Source of the DNA: Tomocerus qinae
Taxonomy: Eukaryota > Arthropoda > Collembola > Entomobryomorpha > Tomoceridae
Direction: 5' to 3'
Length of the DNA: 64,000 nt
Assembly: GCA_020055645.1 (NCBI GenBank)
Contig: CM034548.1
Coordinates: 13,144,001-13,208,000 of the forward strand
Shown: positions 23,301 to 32,153 of the stretch, in pieces
Layout: each line of letters begins with the position of its first letter
Numbering within the stretch: position 1 is the stretch's first letter
The notes under the pieces: model-generated
What the model saw: the letters and a program-made list of their open reading frames with translations, nothing else
Told to the model about the DNA's origin: nothing
Databases searched by the model: none
Position numbers and translations under genes: made by a program

Positions 23301-26300
23301 AAATTAGTCCATGCAAAAGTCAGAATTATTTCATTTGCTGTTTCCATGGAAAAAATCAGACCTCTCTTTAATTTTTAATCCAACTTTTGGGGACGTTGAT
23401 AATTGGAAAGTATTCATATTGAAGAATATGAATTGGAAAATTCTGCTAACTCATAGATTTTCCTATATCTCATCTTGCCCCGCTGACCCCACCTTAAGAG
23501 TTTATTAACATGGCAAATGCTACAAAAAGACATAATATTTATTCATTAATGTCTCATTCGTTTCATAGCAAAACTTTGTTTCTCTCAAATTCTTGTGGTA
23601 AAATCATAAAACGTCTATCTGCAAGATGTATAAGACTAGTCGCTATATGTATAAATAAATACATCATGGCTTACTATTAAGGGGTTCGTCCAAAACTTTC
23701 AGTTAAATGTGTATAAATAGTTAGATATACCAATTAGTTAGTATTCAATTAGAACATTGATGTTAATTATTTTGTCGGTTAAAATTTCCAGTCAATTGGT
23801 TCATGATTGAGACTGATGATTAATTAAGATGCCTGTTTCCCCCTTTGTAATTAGACCAGTTAATAGAATATTTGTCTTTTCTCCGTTTTCTTAATTAAAA
23901 CTTTGGTCCTTCGCCTTTCTCCCTAAGCGTTAGTAAATACAGCCATAGATTTTTATATTGTACATTTTGTGGTTAGTGATTACTTTTTCAAGTTTAAAAC
24001 AAGCAAGCGTAAACAAGCAAAGTATAAAGAATGTTAGAGAGGATTTGATTGTCAAACTAAATGCTTAGATGGTACGAACAAGAGATGTGGGGAAAGTAAA
24101 TACTAGAATATATTAAGAGCTCAATGAATCAAACATTAACCTGCACTAGGTTTGTGTAACACCGGATGGTCATGCAGTGCTTGTCAGTACATGAAACTCG
24201 TAGAACCTCTGCCTTTCTCCCCTAATGGATGTGTACTTTGTAGTTGTTGTACTTTGTAAAAGCACTATGTAAGAGGCAGTTCGGCTGTTGACATTTTGTT
24301 ATTGCATTTCAATCGTTTGTGTTAGTTGTTGCTCTAAAAAACTAACTTCTTGTAGTTTCATGTTTGGGAGGATTTTTTACCTTTTCGCTTTGAGTTTTAC
24401 TTCAAGAAACCTAAAAGCCCGTAAAGCGTATTAAAATACTTGCTATTTCGTAATGTATTACTGTTTGATTTAATGAGCATAGTCGGACTCAAATGGATAG
24501 TCAAGTGATTCGAAATAAGTTAATTAACTAATTTAAAAGACATCAATGCTTCTTCACATTTAATTTGGCAAGATTAACAACGTTTAATTGAGAATGATGT
24601 TAAAGGCTCGCCAAATGAAAGATGTAACGGGAGAATTCAGGCCATCTGATATTTTTTTTAGAAAAAGCTTAAGATGATGAAATTTTATGTAGGTAAAGTG
24701 GGGTTTCGTGGGTATTGTGTAATTGTAGTGGTATACATACATATCCAAGTCATAGTAAACGTAGTATCACCTTTTATCGCTCCCAAAAGTCTACTTTGTC
24801 CCTTACCATCTTTCCCTACTCGTATTTCTCCCGCACTTTCCGCTCCGACTGCTTTCACTTCGGTAGTTAAGACGTGTAATGATTTTTCAATTTTTTGTCG
24901 GGGAGGCTATTAAAAGGATACAACAAAGGGACTATGGATTATGGAAAACAATTTGACATTCACAGCAAAATCTGTCATCTCTTAAATAAGGTAGTATTGT
25001 TAAGAATTAGGTGGTTTCAATTTTCATTATCGTCTTCTAGTCTTAGAGACATTGAAAAATATTGGCTAGCTTCTGTGAAACTGAATTGCTTATGAAAGAA
25101 TGGAAAAATCTAGATCTTTTGTCTTATGACGCAATAGCTAAGAACATTTTATGTAAGTCAGAACTGGAGTTACGTAAAGCCAATTAAATTTCAAAAGAAG
25201 ACGCATTTCATAGAAATATGATACCACTAAAGACGTCACCAGTAGGCATTAGTTCACCCACGTGTCCATTAAAATTGATCTTTAGCGATCTAGATTCAAA
25301 ATTTACTGTGGCCCCTACTTAATATTTTGAATTTCAGTTGTTATTGTACATATAATAGGATAATATGATCTGTAGAATTCAACCGGTGTTTTTTTCGTCG
25401 CAATTACTGAACTGACGCAGGTAATGAAACTTGATCCGTTCAGACAGAATTATTAGGGGGGTCACGTTGAATTTCGAAGAAATAGATAAAAAGACGATGT
25501 CAGAGGAGGTAGATGCTCAGAAGGAGTTGAGAATTGGGACATTACTATTGAACTGATATCTGTCGTCTAAGTGTTCTCAAGTTTGATTTTCGGAGAGCTA
25601 AGAGGAGTGTAGGTAGTAGGTAGGTATATTTGCACTTAGCAGTTCACCTGAATACTTTTAGTAGTACTTAGTACTTTTAGGTACTAAGTGGAGTGGTGAA
25701 TACTATAGAGTTTCATTGCAACTTTTCTTGGCTTTTTATTTTCTTTAGTATAACGGTTATCAAGTAAGCTAGTTGATTGCAAATTGTGTGATAGATTTCG
25801 AAGGATATAAATTATTTTGTGGAAAGTTTTAGCCAAATTGACCCATTTTTCTTGAGAAAGAGTTTTGACCTATTTATGAATATTTATAAATTGGAGAGAC
25901 TACATAAAGGATGTAATTAATTAAAGCCATGTTATTTCAATTCCCTACTCCACTGGAGAGAGAGGAGGAAGTGAAAAAATGTTGGAAAGAAGGAGCAGAA
26001 GTAGGTTTTAGAGTTAGAATGATGGGAAAGCTGGTAGCTTCTGAACTGCTACTACTAGTGCCGGTTTTTTGCGTCTTTCTTGCTCTTACTTTCATCTCAT
26101 CTCATCTTTCCCGGATTTTGGCTGTTTGGCCATAGTCTCGTATCTTTATGTATCTCTTTTTGTACGTCACTTGGTTGGTTCGTATTCGCGTGTATTCTCT
26201 AACAATCTCTCTTTGGCATTATATATAGTGGTAAGGGAAATGAGAGAAGAAGAAGAAGCAGTAGTGGAAGGAGTGAATTAAATAGATAGAAGTATAGTTC

Positions 26301-29300
26301 CTCGAAGGATCCATCCAGCATAGATAGTAAGTAGTAGTGAGTGAGTGAGTCAGTTAGGTATGTAAGTATGTATGTATGTACATATTATATATATATTCGG
26401 TGTAAGTATATATGTATGTATTATATATACATAAGAAGAGGAGTAGCTAGTGTCTGTCTATATTTGTTTGTAGTAGTAGTTCTGGAGATAGTAAGTAGTG
26501 AATAGTGGAGTGACTGAGTGTGGAGCTGAAAAGCGATGCCACAGAAAAGTGATAGACCTAGCTGGGATAATAATATTAGAGTATAGATAATGGTGAGTAT
26601 GAAAAAGGCAAGAAGCGAAAGAGGCATTACTGCATTGGTTTGGCTAGGACAGTCTGAGTGTATTTTGTATCTCTCTCTCCGTGTGTATGTGTGTGAGTGA
26701 GTGTGTATGTATGTATGTACACGGTTGCTTGGTCTGGTCTCTCTGGCTGGTTTGCTCTCCGGTAGTCTCTAGCTCGGTGCCCCTAGTGGAAAATGGGTAA
26801 CGAGTTTGCTTGAGAGGGACGTGGGAGTTGCGAGGAGAGCAGGGAACGTTGGATGGAGTAATGAACAACCCCTACACCAAATTTCTCTAATATTATCATT
26901 TGGCAATGTAACTCAACCGGAGAAGGTAGTCCTCGGTTTTGCATGAGCCTCTCATTGGGACACTTGTGAATAATTCCGTGTATGAATCAGTCCGGAATTT
27001 TTTAATGGCCACGTGCTGTGACCATTGCCATTCGAATACTCCTACAGGTTGTTTTGGCCAAGTAGAGTGCTCTAATTTCCCATGAAAGGTGGTCACTTGT
27101 CATTTTGTCATTAGAAAAGGTTCTTCTGTGCACATCGGAGATAGAAGATCGGTCGGAGAGAGGGGACCGGCTGGGCTGGCATGCACATGTCTTACTATAG
27201 TCTTCTTCAGTTTTGATCGTAGCAGGTGCATTCCGTCCGATCTGCTACTGCTCTGCTTCTTCTTCTTCTTCTTCATCGCCCGCCTTTGGTCTGCCCGAGG
27301 TGTCAGCAACCATCATCATCATCTCTCTGTCTCTGCTGCTGATGACAACTCTATCATTCTTTGCCTCCTCTCTCTCTGTCTCTCTGTACATAATACAAAC
27401 GTGATTTGTTAATAGCGAGTTGTGTCTGACATGGAGCTGGATCTCTGTTTGATTGTCTTTATTGTGGTGCTAATAATCCAACTGTTATTCCACGACGGTA
27501 AACAGAGCGGCCGATTCCACGTGCTACCACGCGATTTAGACCAGCAACTGAAACTCAGACCGCTCGCATTCACCACAACGACTCTAGCCTTCCTCACACT
27601 CAGTCGTAATCCCTCTTCGGCCGCACTTTCACGACTTTCTCTGCCACAAGTCCATAGTCTGCTATGAAATGTCTTAACGACCCACTTCTCACACCTTCGC
27701 TATTTATTATTAAGCATTGTTTTCATCCCTCCAGCCATGTGGGGAAATCATGTAAAAACGCAGTTCCACAGCTCAACACCATTCTTCTTTTACTACTTAA
27801 CACCAGACGTGCGTAATCAAACCATCTGATCCAAGTCACACTCAGTTTCCAATCTTCGTACTTTTACATTGTTGACCCATGGCAATTGGGTGGGATGTTG
27901 AGGGAAACTTTTAAGTTCTGGTCTACATTTGTGAAAATATAATACTAACTAACAATCAAGTTATGTGATCGATACAATCTCGGTGACGTTCGTTTTCATC
28001 TGTTTGCCATGCTTTCTGTGTCTACTTGGTGTGGGCAAACTTGTTTCTTTCGTTGGACTTGACGTGACGGATTTATGTCAATCGTATCTCTTGATCTCAA
28101 AAACTTATGGCTTATTACGAAACTTACGTTGTGATTGTGCGTTTTTTCCAAAAAGAGCCGTTTGGTTGACATTAAATCCAATTTGCCTTTCAAAACCTAT
28201 TGGCCTTTGTGAGAGTAGACTTATTAAATCTGACTTTTGGGATTTGACACACAGTCCTCAATATGAAGGAGGGCAGTGCACAGTTTCTCAGTAAACTGAG
28301 CATTACGTAAAAATTGTCACAACGGGTAAAAAACGGAATAACCCATCCAGTCAAAATTCTGAGCCCAAGAAATTTTTCGATTTCAAATCCGAATTTCTTG
28401 GAGGAGGTGGCAGTGAAAAAGGAGTCGACGGTGGCGGGGCGGTCGCTGTGGTTGACCGGTGGGTGGAGCAACCGCCGCCGCGCCCGCCACCTTGTTCGTG
28501 TGCAGCATGTTGTGCCAACTCCGACCCCTGGGGAGGATGGCCTCCCCCTCCACGCTCCTGTGGACCCTCTCCCCTCGGCCCTGGACCTGGCTCTGGACCC
28601 GGACCGATGCCAGGTCCCAATTCCATGCCCCCTCAGCAACAACCACCAATGCAAAATGGACCACATAGCCTTATGGGTCCCCCTAACATGGGGGAACCAC
28701 CACCAAGGCTACCGCCTGGGTCAAGCCCTGGCCCTGGACATGGTCCACGCAACAGTTCAGATCAGTACTTCTGTGGTCCACCACTCAATCCTCCACCTGC
28801 TCCATACTATAGGTCTTGAATTTATAATCATTTTTAAATCTGGTTTGCTAATCTTTACGGAACGATTCTTCTAAGTTGTTGTGCTATTATTGGCAGCAAT
28901 ATATAAATGAAATTCAGACAACTCAATCCATTTCAGAATACCTGTATTAATGTAATGATTAATTGTTTAAGGAAAGTGGACTAATTCTGATTAAATTCAT
29001 AGGAGATTAAGTAGGCTAATAATATTCTTGTTTTTATAGACCTATGCCCATTCCTAGAAGAGCTGCTCCATATTTTGGGCAGCCGGACTACCGTATATAT
29101 GAGCTGAATAAACGGCTGCAGCAGCGAACGGAAGACAGTGACAATTTATGGTGGGACGCATTTGCAACTGAGTTTTTTGAAGATGATGCTACTTTGACCC
29201 TCACATTTTGCCTCGAAGATGGTCTCAAACGATACAGTAAGAAATAATTTATTTTGGCTTCTCTCGTTGATTTAGAATGCAATTGAATAGTTAAAGTGTA

Positions 29301-31601
29301 TCATGTGTTGAGCATATAGACATTTTATGGTACAGAATGCTAATCATACCACTTCTAGGTAATGCTAGCTGTGGCTATTTCATGTAAAAGGAGTTTATGT
29401 TTGTTGTATGAATATAAAAGTATTGAGACTCGTATTTGCATGAATATTATTGCACATAAAAACTGTATGTACTCAGGGTCGCTCTTTTATGTTTCGGAAT
29501 AGTATCTGAATTGAGATAGATGGACAAATAGTAAAACGATTCTGTTAGCATATTTCAGTATTTTGCAAGAGGAAGTAAATAGTATTTTTTACTTGGACGC
29601 TTGAAAATCAAATAACAATTTCACTTACAAATGCTGAATTGTTTTCGTGGAAAAGTATTCTGGGCGTATATGTATATAAGAAATGTAAACTCCTCTTTGG
29701 TGAACTGGGTTATGTATAATATACAATAATATGATGACTCTATAGTCTATAGTATAGATACGTATAAATGCGATAAAGAAAAATAACAGCAGACGAGAAA
29801 AATAGAATTCGTGACGTGCGACATATACATAACCGTAATACGCAGTACATACGATCGCAATGTCCGAGTCAGCTCAGTTCATGTACGTGGGCTGATTGTT
29901 GTCATCAAATTGCTGAATTGAGGTTAAATAACTACTTATTATGGAACAAATTTTGAAATGGCGTAGTATGAAAGCGTAGCAAATGTGCGTGCTGCGTACT
30001 GGTAAAAGCGAGTACATGCATTTAGTTACCAAAAGTAGATATTATTTAAGTTACGAGACTGAACTAGAGTTTTCATGTGTCAATATGTTAGTATCTGTCT
30101 GTGTAATGTAAATTTAAGTTGGGACTGGTCGTATCTCCTAGTCTAGCATTTTGTAGTATTGATCAGCAAATCACAATATGTATACGTTTATCATACATAA
30201 TACATTTGTGTGGTCGATGAGTGTCCTATGAGTTGACTGGCAAGTATAGACGAAGTAGTTGCATTACATAGGTTTATCTCATGAGGAGGGTTTGAGTTTT
30301 GCGTGTGGAGAGAACTGTGAAGTAATCGGATATTTAGAAAACAGGACAGGAGACATTATTTTTGCATGAGGACAGGGGATTTCACATCGATAACTGTGCC
30401 TATGTATGTGTAACTGTAAATGTGAACTTTTTTATTGCAGCAATTGGTAGGACATTGATTCCGCGTTACTTTCGAAGCATTTTTGAAGGCGGTGTCACGG
30501 AGTTATCCTACAATCTAAGGCATCCCAAGGAATCTTTCCACAATACCAGTATCACTTTAGACTGTGACCAATGTACAATGATCACTGTTCATGGGAAACC
30601 AATGTTTACTCAGGTATTTTGTATATTAGCCAATTAAATTCTTCCTAGTGACAATGCCAAGTTCTGAAATGAGATGATTTGATAAGCGATGTTTTAATGC
30701 TTTCTATGATGTGTATTTGCAGGTGTGTACAGAAGGTAGATTGATATTAGAATTCACCTTCGACGATTTGATGAGAATGAAGTCATGGCACTTTGCCGTC
30801 AGGACAGCCCGTGAGTTAGTTCCTAGAAGTGCTGTGGCAATGCATGCTCAACAACAGGATCCCGCCATGATGGAGCAACTCTCCAAAAATATAACCCGTC
30901 AAGGACTCACCAACTCCACACTCAACTACCTAAGGGTAAGTTAACAATTAATGAGACTTGTAGATGGGTTAAAGTAATTGGTGCCATAAATATTTATTTC
31001 TTTGTAGCTTTGTGTGATATTGGAACCCATGCAAGAGCTAATGTCGCGACATAAAGCGTATGCACTGTCCCCGCGAGATTGCCTAAAAACTACGTTGTTC
31101 CAAAAATGGCAGAGGATGGTTGCTCCACCAGGTATGTATTATAAATACCATTAAATGATGTAATTCTCTTGGTTTTGGGTTAGTGTGATGATGATTTGAC
31201 TTTTGGGAATAGAAACGACAAGGCCTCAGTCAAAGAGAAGAAAAAGAAAAGGTTCTGCGTCAAATTCGACGGGAAATGCAGCAGGAGGGAACCCACCGGC
31301 AGCAAACAAAAAGAGATCACCAGGTCCAAGTTTTTCTCTTGCGTCTCAAGACGTGATGGTTGTAGGAGAGCCGTCGTTGATGGGCGGTGAGTTCGGTGAC
31401 GAAGACGAGCGGCTGATCACACGGCTGGAGAATAGTCAGTATGACGCTGCTGCTGCTTTGGACACCGAATCCTTTGTGGCGGATTCCCCTCTCCCCGGTG
31501 CCGGAACAAATTCATGGCCTCCTGCACAAGATAGGCCGCCTCATGGGAACACGCCTACCTCTCAAGATAGCGATAAGAAATCCCCAGCAGTGAGCCAATA
31601 G
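5160..31601 (+). CDS. Chi: Chip / LIM domain-binding protein (LDB) - whole visible gene
   Basis: Chip/LDB is a nuclear adaptor. It self-associates through a conserved N-terminal domain and binds LIM-homeodomain and LMO proteins through a short C-terminal LIM-interaction domain, bringing enhancers and promoters together. Visible coding exons are 5160-5349, 6406-6835, 6967-7042, about 28351-28812, 29040-29236, 30441-30613, 30723-30935, 31008-31131 and 31213-31601 (TAG). All exon phases join (0, 1, 2, 2, 1, 0, 0, 1), which supports a single transcript across a 21-kb intron. The first exon needs two bases from an upstream exon that I cannot place; no in-frame ATG occurs before 6967. The Pro/Gly-rich N-terminal extension resembles insect Chip more than the short vertebrate LDB1. 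A complete hAT transposon sits in the long intron on the same strand as the host gene. The family call is secure, the 5' structure is not. Confidence 0.9.
6406..6835 (+). CDS. Chi: Chip Gly/Pro/Ser-rich exon
   Basis: The exon is bounded by TTTCAG at 6401-6405 and a GTAGG donor at 6836. The frame in phase with the exon at 5160 encodes about 143 residues of Gly/Pro/Ser/Phe/Asn repeats such as GPPQGPPPGPPFPPSG, a disordered, compositionally biased region. Base composition rises sharply above the flanking introns, as expected for coding DNA. It exits in phase 1 and the next exon supplies GT to complete a glycine codon. Other frames over this exon are shadows. Confidence 0.75.
6967..7042 (+). CDS. 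Chi: Chip small Pro/Gly/Met exon
   Basis: The acceptor TGTAG ends at 6966 and the GTAAGC donor is at 7043. It reads about 25 residues including PPGPQNASGMPGLMPDR and ends in phase 2 inside a glycine codon. It continues the proline-rich region. The next exon is more than 21 kb away, beyond the hAT insertion. Confidence 0.7.
7043..9975 (+). other. Left part of the long Chip intron
   Basis: AT-rich intron sequence up to the hAT target duplication. Short open frames (for example 7213-7579, 8730-8924, 9449-9640) have biased, low-complexity translations and no domain. I see no repeat family or RNA gene. Confidence 0.5.
9976..9983. repeat. Left 8-bp target site duplication of the hAT element
   Basis: ATTCGCTG lies immediately outside the left inverted end and is repeated exactly at 17307-17314 outside the right end. 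Eight base pairs is the length characteristic of hAT insertions. Confidence 0.95.
9984..9995 (+). repeat. Left terminal inverted repeat of the hAT element
   Basis: CAGAGATCGAAA is an exact inverted match of 17295-17306. It begins with CAG as many hAT ends do. A subterminal TACTCAAAACTC motif follows near 10000 and recurs in the same orientation just inside the right end. Confidence 0.93.
10020..10560 (+). repeat. Left subterminal 42-bp satellite array of the hAT element
   Basis: About a dozen tandem copies of a 42-bp unit are present, core AAGAGTGGTTGAGTTGAGTA followed by a variable GC-richer spacer; copies become degenerate to the right. The first copy, near 10029-10055, is inverted relative to the rest, so the outer edge can fold back as a hairpin. 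Because 42 is divisible by three, the minus strand reads open with a 14-residue repeat, which is a by-product and not a gene. The same unit forms the array at 16853-17275. Confidence 0.9.
10561..11522 (+). other. hAT interior without a gene
   Basis: AT-rich filler between the left satellite array and the stop codon of the FHA-like gene. A minus-strand AATAAA (11434-11439 on the plus map) lies about 85 nt after that stop and could be its polyadenylation signal. The 76-codon minus-strand open stretch at 10890-11120 shows no domain. Confidence 0.45.
11523..12217 (-). CDS. FHA-like protein encoded by the hAT element (three exons, 179 aa)
   Basis: I assembled this from minus-strand exons 12112-12217 (ATG at 12217), 11882-12037 and 11523-11800, with GT-AG introns of 74 and 81 nt. 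The exons total 540 nt, exactly 180 codons with the stop. After an acidic N-terminal segment, residues 65-126 carry the order of motifs of a forkhead-associated domain of the PNKP/aprataxin type: FGRNRETGITD (Gly71-Arg72), VSREQ (Ser84-Arg85), RRNP (Asn106-Pro107) and TVNG (Asn121-Gly122). Such domains bind phosphothreonine in DNA-repair proteins. A further 50 residues follow without a recognised domain. The gene diverges from the transposase across a 1.4-kb repeat-filled interval. A role in transposition, for example recruiting repair factors, is inference. Splice sites come from consensus and phase alone; exon 1 is the least certain. Confidence 0.65.
12218..12548. promoter_or_regulatory. Intergenic start of the hAT divergent promoter interval
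   Basis: The 331 bp between the start of the FHA-like gene and the 27-bp array, with no gene visible. With the arrays to 13412 and the AT-rich DNA to 13657 it forms the only space from which both element genes could be transcribed. No clear TATA element stands out. Confidence 0.3.
12549..13070 (+). repeat. 27-bp tandem array inside the hAT element
   Basis: About 19 copies of a 27-bp unit, core TCAGACTTTGATACTCCGAC followed by TTTCCTC or TTTCGTC. Copies in the middle are nearly identical and those at the edges decay. The unit is a multiple of three, giving an artificial open frame with a nine-residue repeat at 12742-13059. Variants differ mainly at one C/G position, so neighbouring copies group into two subtypes. 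Confidence 0.93.
13153..13412 (+). repeat. 25-bp tandem array inside the hAT element
   Basis: About ten copies of a 25-bp unit, core GATCATATTATTTTTCGAAT, with drift from GATCAGATCA at the left to a TTGTTTTCTCGAAT form at the right. It ends about 250 bp before the transposase ATG and is unrelated in sequence to the 27-bp array beside it. Confidence 0.92.
13658..16316 (+). CDS. hAT transposase with BED zinc finger (four exons, 759 aa)
   Basis: Exons are 13658-13778, 13937-14193, 14303-15364 and 15477-16316, all with GT-AG junctions and matching phases, totalling 2,280 nt with no stop before the terminal TGA. The ATG has a good context (AAAAGATGG). Residues 104-124 form a BED-type finger (Cys104, Cys107, His119, His124). 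The RNase H-like core shows SADIWTT (Asp245), IITDN (Asp312), a C-x-C-H motif (Cys408, Cys410, His411-412 region) and TRW (467-468). An acidic insert spans about 335-395. The C-terminal hAT dimerisation region (679-742) contains WKENCNLFPNLA and SSGDMERIFSIAG with the candidate catalytic Glu712. This is the enzyme that cuts and joins the element ends in the nucleus. The intact frame inside a perfectly bounded element argues for a mobile rather than domesticated gene. An AATAAA follows at 16705. Confidence 0.9.
16317..16852 (+). other. hAT 3' flank of transposase
   Basis: Untranslated, AT-rich DNA between the transposase stop and the right satellite array. AATAAA at 16705-16710 is the likely polyadenylation signal of the transposase. 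No other gene is visible. Confidence 0.5.
16853..17275 (+). repeat. Right subterminal 42-bp satellite array of the hAT element
   Basis: About ten copies of the same 42-bp unit as at 10020-10560, in the same orientation on the plus strand rather than mirrored. Spacer variants reading GTACGACCTCTTGGC and TTTGCTAGGTTTGC show local homogenisation. The minus-strand open frame at 17040-17282 is a by-product of the repeat length. Confidence 0.92.
17295..17306 (-). repeat. Right terminal inverted repeat of the hAT element
   Basis: TTTCGATCTCTG, the exact complement of the left end at 9984-9995. Immediately followed by the duplicated target ATTCGCTG. Confidence 0.93.
17307..17314. repeat. Right 8-bp target site duplication of the hAT element
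   Basis: ATTCGCTG, identical to 9976-9983. The pre-insertion site would have contained this octamer once. Confidence 0.95.
17315..28350 (+). other. Right part of the long Chip intron
   Basis: About 11 kb without a convincing gene. Two stretches are richer in GC and CT than the rest (about 20340-20840 and 27100-27700) and could hold alternative promoters or exons; each contains an open frame (minus 20458-20841, 127 codons; plus 27422-27667, about 80 codons) with no recognisable domain. A 143-codon frame at 21425-21856 is hydrophobic and His-rich without family resemblance. Simple repeats occur near 26365-26430 and 26690-26720. No tRNA-like or CRISPR-like structure was seen. Confidence 0.45.
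26365..26720. repeat. GTAT/TATA microsatellite tracts
   Basis: Runs of GTAT repeats near 26366-26386 and 26700-26720 and TATATA tracts near 26386-26430 with interspersed GTAG and GAGT runs. They are ordinary simple-sequence DNA inside the Chip intron. Confidence 0.7.
28351..28812 (+). CDS. Chi: Chip Pro/Gly-rich exon before the dimerisation domain
   Basis: The donor at 28813 follows TAC TAT AG, and the split AG/A arginine codon joins exactly to the exon at 29040, fixing the frame. Upstream the frame stays open to 28295. Two AG sites, ending at 28350 and 28413, both have the phase needed by the donor at 7043, so the left edge is either 28351 or 28414. A better-looking acceptor ending at 28505 is out of phase with 7043 and would need another exon in between. 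The protein segment reads PWGGWPPPPRSCGPSPLGPG and then Pro/Gly/Met/Gln-rich sequence ending PPAPYYR, and is disordered. The GC content is far above the flanks. Confidence 0.72.
29040..31601 (+). CDS. Chi: Chip/LDB conserved core: dimerisation domain, NLS and LIM-interaction domain
   Basis: Exons 29040-29236, 30441-30613, 30723-30935, 31008-31131 and 31213-31601 encode about 365 residues to the TAG. The LDB self-association domain begins at PDYRIYELNKRLQQRTEDSD and includes LWWDAFATEFFEDDA, PRYFRSIFEGGVTEL, LDCDQCTMITVHGKPMF, NITRQGLTNSTLNYLRLCV and LKTTLFQKWQRMVAPP. A basic nuclear-localisation stretch KRRKRK follows in the last exon, then the LIM-interaction domain VMVVGEPSLMGGEFGDEDE and a short acidic tail ending in AVSQ. 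These are diagnostic for Chip/LDB1/LDB2. The most common family residue after CLEDG is Pro, but here it is Leu (GLKRYT), a minor change. An HQQQDP variant loop (AMHAQQQDPAMMEQL) is also visible. Confidence 0.97.
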
Positions 31602-32153
31602 GAAATAAGTCATTTACAAATTTTTAACTGACCATCAGATCATATACAAACAAAACACACAAAATCGAACATTTGTCATCTGACCTACCAGTTGATTGTG
31701 GAAGTGTCTTATTGGTTCACTCTGCAGCGCTGTCGTTCAAGTGCTACCATGAAAAAACTTCTTACTGTTTTCGTTTCTTCCACGACTTCAAAATTTGAAT
31801 CTGTGTTAGTTACTGTCATGTCTAATAATTGATTTGGGACATTCGAGCTGTCAACATTTGCAACGGTAATCGGTACTCAAAATTTGTTTCTACGCCTTAG
31901 AACGTCATTTTTACCAGTGAAAAACTATAAATAGATGATGATATGAATACGTCTCAAAAGCTTGAAGTGCAAATCATCATATAACTTGTTATAAATATAA
32001 TTATTACTGAAACTAAGAAAGAATGAATGAGTGATGCACAAATTACTGACCAAAGTCACTCTCTCTCTCACCACTGCTGTATCCCGAACCCTTCGCCTCA
32101 GAAGACAAATTACCAACTCACCACAGAGTGTCGCAGTGATTAGTGCAAATAAA
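31602..32153 (+). other. Chip 3' untranslated region
   Basis: The sequence after the stop lacks coding potential. The hexamer AATAAA at 32148-32153 is a plausible polyadenylation signal, although another could lie further on; long 3' ends are common for this gene. Confidence 0.45.

Noticed and set aside
27422-27667. About 80-codon frame with a hydrophobic N-terminus, ATG near 27431
   Set aside because: Tempting as a small secreted protein, but it lies in a CT-rich intron stretch with no homologue that I recognise.
28314-28874. 186-codon frame overlapping the Chip exon
   Set aside because: It runs through the splice donor at 28813 and does not join to the conserved exon at 29040; the overlapping frame at 28448 does.
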